Positions 55,231 to 61,590 of a DNA stretch of 64,000 nt are shown here, piece by piece (positions within the stretch are counted from its first letter, which is position 1; each line of letters begins with the position of its first letter). Source of the stretch: Alphaproteobacteria bacterium (lineage in GTDB: Bacteria; Pseudomonadota; Alphaproteobacteria; UBA9655); NCBI GenBank assembly GCA_019748065.1, contig JAIEQB010000031.1, positions 1-64,000 on the forward strand. Reading direction: 5' to 3'. The notes under the pieces are model-generated. The model ran no database searches, was not told the DNA's origin, and saw only the letters and a program-made list of their open reading frames with translations. The translations under genes and the position numbers were made by a program.

Positions 55231-56314
55231 TCAGTTTGTATAAAACCATAGAGTCCCTGGAGATTTATTAAGGAAACAGCATCTTCGGAGAAAACGTAAC
55301 CCCCGTTTAAAAGGGTAGAGATAGGATCTAATGGTTTTTTTTGCCCCTTTTTTAGAGTGATCTTGATGCTGCCTTTCATGGCTGAGACCTAGGGACACAG
55401 CCCAATGAAGTGCAATAGATAGCACAAGGATCAGCCTCTCTAGCCGCTCCGCTATGCGAATATGGGTTTGCATCAATGAAAAGCTTCTCGATTTAAAATC
55501 AGGAAACATATTTTCTATCCCCCATCTCAGCCCGTAATCCCGTGTCTTGTACTCATTAGGAAGACTGTCCATCGCAATATACCGAGGCTCCTCATGCCTC
55601 AGTTCATGGAGGATACCCACATGCGTTATCATCTCAGAACGAAACCGAGCCCTCTCTAAAGTCTTCTTCCCTGCAGTTTTTAGCTGGTCGAGTGTCTTAT
55701 CTGGCCCCTGATCCTGATAAATACACAGATTCCCTTTTAGACGCAGACGATACCCCCATCCCTGCTTCTGGCACCAACCCACAAGTTCAGCCGTTCCATA
55801 AAAGTGATCTACTGCTAACATAACCCGACTTTCTTGTGGTAACCAGCCCCGAACTACTTCCAACAAGCTTCTCTGTGACTCAAACCCTATTCCTCCCTTT
55901 GTTTCCTTAACAATCCAAAAAAGAGGAACAGCTCGCTTACGTAATCTCACAGAAACCATTAACACTTCAAAAGCAGCATTCACCTTGCTTTGATCAATCA
56001 TAAGCACAAGGGTATGCTGATACTTTGCTAACCGCGCCAGCAAATCTTCCGCATAAGCAGCCATGACAACTTCTGTATCTACCAGAGGGTTTTTCAAAAA
56101 CCTCTCCATGTATCTCCATGTAATTATACCGAGCTTCAGCGCTCTCTGTTGGTCTATCTAATACGTTGGATAATTCCATCAGATTGGGTGTTTGACAAAT
56201 CAATAGTCCACTGACCAACTCACTCAGTTTACGTCGTTGTGTGGCTCTTTGTTTGGGGAGGCGTATCTGTAAATCTCTTGCAACCGCTTCTACAATTCTT
56301 TTAAATCCTGACAT
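55231..56314 (-). pseudogene. IS4-type DDE transposase, frameshifted by a 10-bp tandem duplication
   Basis: The 5' part (56314 to about 56110) ends in ...ARYNYM, the 3' part (56109 to 55231) continues RFLKNPLVD. On the minus strand the junction holds TACATGGAGA twice in a row; removing one 10-bp copy restores one frame of about 355 residues. The catalytic set is visible: Asp in LMIDQSKVNAA, Asp in AVDHFYGTAEL, and the IS4 Y-2-R-3-E-6-K signature YGLRWGIENMFPDFK. The element appears to have truncated the IS66 gene next to it. Confidence 0.85.
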
Positions 56315-56353
56315 CCTCTATCCCTCCATCTGAGATGTTTCAGAACTCTTATA

Positions 56354-57406
56354 TCATATTTTCATCTTTCTCGCAAAAACGGATGGGTGGTAAGGTTTAT
56401 AAGCTTTACACGTCTCATCTTTCAGCCGATGTCGCCTTTTAGAAAGAACAATAGCTCGTCGGAACAATCGCTTCATTTGCCAAGAGAATCCCTGATCTCC
56501 ACTATCAATGCCATGCTGGCAATCTCGCAGTTGATGGGCTAAGCAAATTTGCCATTTTTCTGCATGCCCCTTTTGGGCGCAGTAGAGATCAGGAATCCAA
56601 TACAGAGGACGATAGTCTCCCATGATCTCTCTGACCACTTGAGCCCCTCGACTTGGGCGAATCACGTGCAGAACAACCTCATCATTCTGAAAGACCCATT
56701 CCCATTCATTCTTTCCCTTAACGCGTGCGCTTGTTTCATCAGAATACACCACTCAAGAAGACTGGATCCGGTCAAGAATAGCCTGTACATGGGGATCAAG
56801 CCGTGCATCAAGGCGCTTGAACATATTAGCAATGGCTCCCTGGCTGATAGAGAGCCCAAATATATGAGAAAATATTTCGGTAAGCCGCTTGTAACCCACG
56901 TGATGGCCATAGCGCATATAGGTCATGATCCCCTTAACGCTTCTCCCAAAAGGCGAACCTTCCTCGAATCCTTGAGGTGCACCCGCTTTTTGTGTGACGC
57001 CACAGGTTTTTCAGATGCACGCATACAAGCGAAATCCCGTCACTTTGGGTTTAATGGGAGGAATTTCAATCTTGTCATATTCGGTATGAATTTGATGGTC
57101 TTTTTCCTCAAGGTTTCCCTCGCATTGACTGCATTTCTTTAGCTTTGAGTCAATGATCTCATCCGGATGAGGGTGTAAGTCTCGAGCATACCCTTTTCTT
57201 CCCATGCTCTTATGCCGTTGCCCCTTCTTCTTTGTTCCGGGAAGGTTTCCCTTTTGGTCCCGTGAGGGCGGAATACTTGAGTTCTTGGAAGTTTTCTTTT
57301 GAGACAATTTTTCCTCAAGCTCAAAGAGAAGCGCTTCCAATACTTCAATGCGGGCAACGAGTTCTAATATGAACTTTAAGTGTGCTTCGGAGTTTAGATA
57401 GGCCAT
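56354..57406 (-). pseudogene. IS66-type transposase with two in-frame TGA codons, 3' end truncated
   Basis: A single frame on the minus strand spans the whole interval. It has an N-terminal leucine-rich coiled coil (VARIEVLEALLFELEEKLSQ), the basic linker SKNSSIPPSRDQKGN, a CxxC zinc-finger-like region and then the DDE core (YSDETSARVKGKNEWEWVF, RPLYWIPDLYCA). It is broken by TGA after ...LYACI and by TGA before VVYSDET. The C-terminal part is missing at about 56354, next to the IS4-type element. Confidence 0.85.
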
Positions 57407-57587
57407 TAATGAATTCTTTTAGAAATGGCCAGAAACTGTGCTTTCTATGCTTGACCGTATTAATGATAATCTTCAGACCTTCAATAAGGTGGTTTTAAGT
57501 TGAATGGGTATATTATCGACAGTTTTTTTGCCTGCATTGAGAAGAAGCTTGACGCTTGAATAACATTTCTGTACTTGAAAGACACGT
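57407..57587. other. Gap between IS66 remnant and tRNA-Ser
   Basis: About 180 bp; nothing recognised apart from probable IS66 end sequence. No clean terminal repeat can be assigned. Confidence 0.4.
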
Positions 57588-57677
57588 GGATGGGTGGCCG
57601 AGCGGTTGAAGGCACCGGTCTTGAAAACCGGCAAACGTGAGAGCGTTTCGTGGGTTCGAATCCCACCCCATCCGCCA
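57588..57677 (+). tRNA. tRNA-Ser(UGA)
   Basis: 90 nt. Acceptor GGATGGG/CCCATCC, D-arm, anticodon stem CCGGT/ACCGG with loop CTTGAAA and anticodon TGA at 57622-57624, a long variable arm typical of serine (class II), T-loop GTTCGAATC, encoded CCA. It stands in the middle of mobile-element remnants, the usual setting for a tRNA used as an integration site. Confidence 0.97.
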
Positions 57678-57938
57678 CTTTTCATGGATTTTTAACATGA
57701 TCTTTCCTCTTTTTGCGACACTCATGGGACACTTGAAAATAACAAACCCCACGTTCTGAGAAGAAATCCTAACAATTTAACCTTCCTAAAAAATCTCCTT
57801 TTTTCGATCCAAAATTTTTATGAACTGTCCCTCTATTGTCCCATAACAAGAAATTTTATGCATTTTTAAATTTAAAAATAGAGCTCTCCTTATCCGAAGC
57901 TTGGATTAAAAAATGGCATAACTATCTCAAATGCTAAG
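57678..57938. other. Gap between tRNA-Ser and the IS200-type element
   Basis: No gene. On the minus strand a short open stretch (MSVAKRGK) resembles the beginning of a tyrosine recombinase next to a tRNA, but it stops quickly; too weak to call. Confidence 0.35.
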
Positions 57939-57957
57939 CCTCCGGCTATGCCGGAGG
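57939..57957. repeat. Hairpin at the left end of the IS200-type element
   Basis: CCTCCGGC TAT GCCGGAGG, a perfect 8-bp stem with a 3-base loop, 76 bp before the transposase start. IS200/IS605 elements are recognised by TnpA through such subterminal hairpins. Confidence 0.75.
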
Positions 57958-58033
57958 ACTCTAAGAGTTTTACATAAAATGAAGATCTCCTAACCTATGT
58001 TCGACCGCTCGAAGCATAGCAAGGAGACCTTCT

Positions 58034-58450
58034 ATGACGAGACTAACAAATCATTTAAATCATAGCACGAGGGAATGTAAGTACCATGTTGTTTTTACCC
58101 CAAAATACCGGAAGAAAGTTTTATATGGTCTAATTCGTAGAGACCTAAAGGAAGTTTTTCATGGGTTGGGGCAACAGAAAGAATGTAGAATTGAAGAAGG
58201 ACATTTAATACAAGACCATGTTCATATGTTGATATCAATTCCGCCCAAACATTCTGTTTCCCAAGTATTAGGTTTTCTGAAAGGAAAGAGCTCAATATGG
58301 ATAGCCCAGAATATTGCGGATAAGAAACGTAATTTTGTAGGACATAAATTTTGGGCGAGAGGGTATTTTATTTCAACAGTAGGAGCAGATGAAAAAAACA
58401 ATTCGCTTCTATATCCAGAATCAAGAAGTTGCCGACAAACGGCTTGATGA
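58034..58450 (+). pseudogene. IS200/IS605-type TnpA transposase, one-base slip in an A-run
   Basis: About 135 residues of Y1 transposase. The start MTRLTNHLNHSTRECKYHVV is typical, the HUH motif is in DHVHMLISIPP, and the catalytic Tyr in FWARGYFIST. After GADE the frame is lost at a run of seven A (58392-58398). With six A it would continue TIRFYIQNQEVADKRLDELR, the normal C-terminus. Downstream of that the sequence runs directly into group II intron maturase sequence. Non-functional unless frameshifting restores it. Confidence 0.85.
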
Positions 58451-58755
58451 ACTGAGATGCTATCGTCTTAAGCAGCGCAAGCGAACTTGGCCAATAGCAA
58501 AATTCCTGATGAGCTTAGGAGTTCCTGGTCCTAGTGCCTGGAATTTAGCAAAATCTGGGAAAGGTTGGTGGAGGTTATCCAGAAGTATTCCTGTTCATCA
58601 CGCGATGACCAGTGCTTGGTTTGAAGAGCAAGGGCTTATCAGCCTCTTGCAAAGATAGTTCTGATAAAAGTTTACTTGAAACCGCCGTATGCGACATCGC
58701 TTGTACGGTGGTGTGAGAGGACGGGGCCGTGAGGCCCCTCCTACTCGATTTTTCA
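58451..58755 (+). mobile_element. 3' end of a group II intron (maturase C-terminus plus domains V and VI)
   Basis: 58451-58658 encodes the C-terminal tail of an intron-encoded reverse transcriptase/maturase: LKQRKRTWPIAKFLMSLGVP, SGKGWWRLSRS, and an end in QGLISLLQR, the shape of bacterial group II intron proteins. The following RNA-like sequence folds as domain V: ACCGCCGTA (58681-) pairs with TACGGTGGT about 20 bases later. Then comes GTGTGAGAGGACGG...CCTCCTACTCGAT, the usual domain VI/3'-end block of class C-like introns. The 5' end of the intron and most of the reverse transcriptase are absent. Confidence 0.75.
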
Positions 58756-58807
58756 CGAAAAATTAAGGATTAGTGTAGAAAATTTTAAAAGAGGATAAGA
58801 ATACAAT

Positions 58808-59016
58808 AGGCTCCGTGAACAAAGTTTTGCGTACTCAACTCACTCTGATTGTGTCATCCCCGCGAAGGCGGGGATCCAGAAGATGACTGTGTCAACTATG
58901 TTGTTAAGGAGCTATTCTCTGGATCCCGCTGTCAAGCAGCGGGGTCCAGGGGCAAGCAAAGATAGATCCCCGCCTTCGTGCGAATGACACCTAGGTAAAT
59001 TTTGTTCACGGAGTCT
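58808..59016. repeat. MITE-like palindromic element with 20-bp terminal inverted repeats
   Basis: Ends AGGCTCCGTGAACAAAGTTT (58808-58827) and the complement of AGACTCCGTGAACAAAATTT (58997-59016), two mismatches. Inside, the GTGTCATCCCCGCGAAGGCG arm pairs with its counterpart near 58967-58990, and a middle hairpin is around CTGGATCCCGCTG...CAGCGGGGTCCAG. No coding capacity. The internal GGATCC motif also occurs at 34907-34964. Confidence 0.8.
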
Positions 59017-59050
59017 AAACTTATAGTTAATTAATTTTTAGGGAAAACAG

Positions 59051-59995
59051 ATGAGATATATATACCTACTTCTCTTTTCATTCAGTTTAATTACTGCAAA
59101 TTGTTTTGCAAAAAAAGAATATGGTGATGTTATCTGTGGTGCTTATCCAATCAGTATCTATGATTTTGATTTTACTCATAACAGTTTCAAAACAACATTT
59201 TATTTCTGGGTTCTCTCTAAAACAGGCTATGATGCTGGAAAGAATATAGAGATTTCGAATGCCACAGAATACAAAGTAAATTTTAGTGATGTGGGTAAAG
59301 TTCCCGGTTTTGATAGAGACATGGTCAGATACACAGCAACGGTTATAGCGGACTGGAACTTAACTTATTTTCCTTTCGACAGCCAAACTCTAGTGGTTAA
59401 TATGGAAGATAGCATTTATATGGAAGATCAAGTGAGATTCATAGCTGATGAAAAAAATAGTAGCTTAGGCCGCTCTTTTTTGGCAGATGAATGGGAATTA
59501 AAGAAATTTCATGTCAAAACCGATACACATCTCTATGACACTAATTTTGGAGATCCATCTATTAAAAATAGCAAATACTCTAGATTAAAACTAATCTTTC
59601 ACATAAAAAGGTTGGGAGAAAATCTATATCTAGGTTTGTTTTTAGGCTTTTTTATTGCTTTCTTTCTTTGTTTGATAGCCTATATGGCTCCTATTAATTC
59701 AATAGATTTTAGAGGTGATTTAATGTTGGGTTCGATATTTGCAACAATTGGTAATAAATATATTATTGAGCAATCTATACCTCGAAGCACCTATGTCTTA
59801 CTTTTTGACACTCTTCAGATAATCACATTTATTGTCATAATGTACACATTGTTTATAATTATTTTCTGCTACAAACTTTATAATTTGGGGAAAAAGGAAA
59901 AGGCCGTTTTCTTAAATAAAATTTCCGCTGCTGGTAGTTCTGTGTTTTATATAATGGGCGTCTTTCTGTTTACTTATATAGCTGTGGTTAGTTAG
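59051..59995 (+). CDS. Prokaryotic pentameric ligand-gated ion channel (Cys-loop-like) homologue
   Basis: 314 residues. A signal peptide ends near residue 20 (SLITANCFA). An extracellular beta-sandwich covers about 25-190, with Trp102 and the diagnostic Pro-loop FPFDSQTL (107-114), which replaces the eukaryotic Cys-loop. Four membrane helices follow: M1 about 192-212 (LYLGLFLGFFIAFFLCLIAY), M2 about 222-241 after Arg221, M3 about 249-273, and M4 about 293-312. The M2-M3 region contains FATIGNKYIIEQSIPRSTYV, as in bacterial channel-like proteins. It lies intact among dead mobile elements, suggesting acquisition by transfer. Ligand unknown. Confidence 0.85.
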   Translation: MRYIYLLLFSFSLITANCFAKKEYGDVICGAYPISIYDFDFTHNSFKTTFYFWVLSKTGYDAGKNIEISNATEYKVNFSDVGKVPGFDRDMVRYTATVIADWNLTYFPFDSQTLVVNMEDSIYMEDQVRFIADEKNSSLGRSFLADEWELKKFHVKTDTHLYDTNFGDPSIKNSKYSRLKLIFHIKRLGENLYLGLFLGFFIAFFLCLIAYMAPINSIDFRGDLMLGSIFATIGNKYIIEQSIPRSTYVLLFDTLQIITFIVIMYTLFIIIFCYKLYNLGKKEKAVFLNKISAAGSSVFYIMGVFLFTYIAVVS

Positions 59996-60315
59996 AGTTG
60001 TGTAGTTTGAAGGCTCAGCTCAAAGAACATCTTTATATTTTCTTAAATTCTTATAACTTAGCCAAACGCCTCAAAGCTCTTCGAGGTCTTACTCCTTATG
60101 AATTTATCATTAACCTAGAAAAAGCAGTTGAGTCTTCTCCTTGCATATAAAAGCCTGTAATGCAGCCGTTTCTTTTAGAGGGGAACCATTTTCACCTTTT
60201 TGGTGAAGCATTATTTCGGGCTTAACTCACACTGATCAACTGATCAACTGATTTGTCGCTCCATTTGTGGTCGCTCAAAAAGGCGTATCCGTACTTTGTC
60301 TAAGGAGGTATTCAA
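59996..60315. other. 320-bp region with an IS481-type fragment
   Basis: Holds the transposase C-terminal fragment (60007-60150) and about 165 bp without recognised features (short direct repeat TGATCAACTGATCAACTGAT at about 60233-60252). Confidence 0.6.
60007..60150 (+). pseudogene. IS481-type transposase C-terminal fragment
   Basis: 48 codons reading LKAQLKEHLYIFLNSYNLAK and RLKALRGLTPYEFI before TAA. This is the end of an IS481-family integrase (the FLNSYNLAKRLKALRGLTPYEF block). It differs from the fragment at 50639, so it comes from another element. No upstream part is present. Confidence 0.75.
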
Positions 60316-61099
60316 ATGATGTCTCCCCCTATTTACTTGATTGCAAATCAGCTGGGTAAAGAAACGCGCATAAGAGGCGGTTTCTCATGCCTTTGTCCTG
60401 CCCATGAGTGTCTCTCTTTATCCTTAAGCGAGGAAGGAACATTATTAGCTCATTGTTATGCAGGGTGTTCTTTTCAGGATATTCTCTCTGCCTTACGCAG
60501 CAGAGGATTGTTGGAAAAGAGCGATTTTCTTGAATGAAGAAACATCATCCTTAAAGCACCTCAATCACCGAAAAACCCAGATAAAAATGCCCTTAGGATA
60601 TGGCAAGAATCTTTTTGCGCAGAGGGAACGCATGTAAAAACATACTTGAGATCACGGGAGATTCAAGGGGCTATCCCCCCAACTCTTAAGTTTCATTCAA
60701 GGCTTTTTCATACCTCCAGGACATATCATCCTGCCATGGTGGCTGGCTGTTACTATATGGCCAAGCAAAACTATTGCTGGTGTCCATAGGACATACCTCG
60801 CGGCTGATGGAACGGATAAAGCCACTTTATCTCCAAATAAGATGATGTTGGGCCTTATAAAGGGGGGAGTCATAAGGCTTTCCTCTATAGGAACAAAACT
60901 GATTTTAGCTGAGGGTCTCGAAACAGCATTCAGTTGTTTCTATGCAACCAGCATCTCCACTTGGTCATGTCTTTCCGCATCAGGAATGATGGATATTGTC
61001 GTGCCTCCTCTCGATTTAGACGCTAATTCTCTCTCTAAACTTATGAAAGAAGAAGATCGGTTTTTCAACAAACTCATCTTGGATCTCTCCTGCTTGTAG
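60316..61099 (+). pseudogene. Toprim-type plasmid/phage primase, broken by a stop and a 4-bp duplication
   Basis: 60316-60537 encodes an N-terminal zinc-finger-like part (SCLCPAHECLSLSLSEEG, HCYAGCSFQDILSALR). After the TGA at 60535-60537 the same frame continues (ALRIWQESFCAEGTHVKTYL) to HPAMVA. There GGCT occurs twice in a row (about 60733-60741); with one copy the reading passes into the next frame: AVTIWPSKTIAGVHRTYLAA and MMLGLIKGGVIRLS. The last part has the Toprim Glu block LILAEGLETAFSCFYAT. This order is typical of alphaproteobacterial plasmid/phage primase-helicases of the DUF7146-Toprim type. Dead gene. Confidence 0.75.
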
Positions 61100-61590
61100 A
61101 ATCCTCCTCAGTATATCCTTTCCCTCCTCAACCCTCAATTATGCAAAGGTCTTATGTTTGTCTGTTTATTTTTTATATAGAGATTAGCTCACTAATTTTT
61201 AAGGATCATTTTTTAAATAAAAAATAAAGATAAAAAATTACAGAAACTACTTCAGGAGGAGTTTGAGGTTATGGACAATAAGAATTTAATTTGAGGGTCG
61301 GCACCCAATATATCACAAGGCCGCTCGTAAGTATTTAATTGTCTTGCGAGTGTATGTTTGCCCTCCATCATGGGTATAGCTTCTAAAGAGTGAATCTCCC
61401 CTCGGAGCAATCAACAAGCGATGAGACCCCCTATAACTTGCTGCGATCCTTCCTTTCTGCTTTTCCCAAAAACGCTGGACTTATTCAAAATAATGCAAAT
61501 TTATTTCATTTTCATTGAAATTTTTCTCACTAAGTGTGTGTTGAGTCTCATCATATTCTTTGGATAAGAGGGCAGAAGTCATAAAATGAT
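61100..61590. other. About 490-bp gap between primase remnant and dnaE
   Basis: No intact gene. A 55-codon open frame without a start codon is on the minus strand (61313-61480). The rest is AT-rich and holds nothing I recognise; no terminator for dnaE is evident. Confidence 0.5.
61313..61480 (-). pseudogene. Orphan open segment, possible remnant of an unidentified gene
   Basis: Bounded by TAA upstream and TGA at 61313-61315, with no ATG/GTG start near its beginning. It reads VQRFWEKQKGRIAASYRGSH, then APRGDSLFRSYTHDGGQTYT and RKTIKYLRAAL. The basic, well-balanced composition suggests former coding sequence, perhaps of the same mobile region. Family unknown. Confidence 0.35.

Noticed and set aside
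56549-57142. 197-codon plus-strand open frame opposite the IS66 remnant
   Set aside because: Antisense shadow of the transposase frame, which is the recognisable one.
50639-57406. Recoding of UGA as a sense codon
   Set aside because: Core genes end on TGA in tight overlaps (e.g. ftsE/ftsX) and use TGG for Trp; the TGA codons occur only in dead mobile genes.
57473-57752. Open frames on the minus strand across the tRNA-Ser gene
   Set aside because: They are translations of the tRNA itself and its flanks (GWDSNPRN-like products); no independent coding evidence.
57690-57760. Tyrosine-recombinase remnant next to tRNA-Ser
   Set aside because: Only about eight residues resemble an integrase start; too short for a call.
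58392-58398. Programmed frameshift at the A7 run of the IS200 transposase
   Set aside because: IS200 TnpA is normally read in one frame; no stimulatory structure is seen and the downstream sequence is truncated, so mutation is simpler.
58389-58658. Independent gene starting at the A-run inside the IS200 transposase
   Set aside because: Its start codes for the ordinary TnpA C-terminus in the shifted frame and its end is group II maturase; it is a by-product of the slip.
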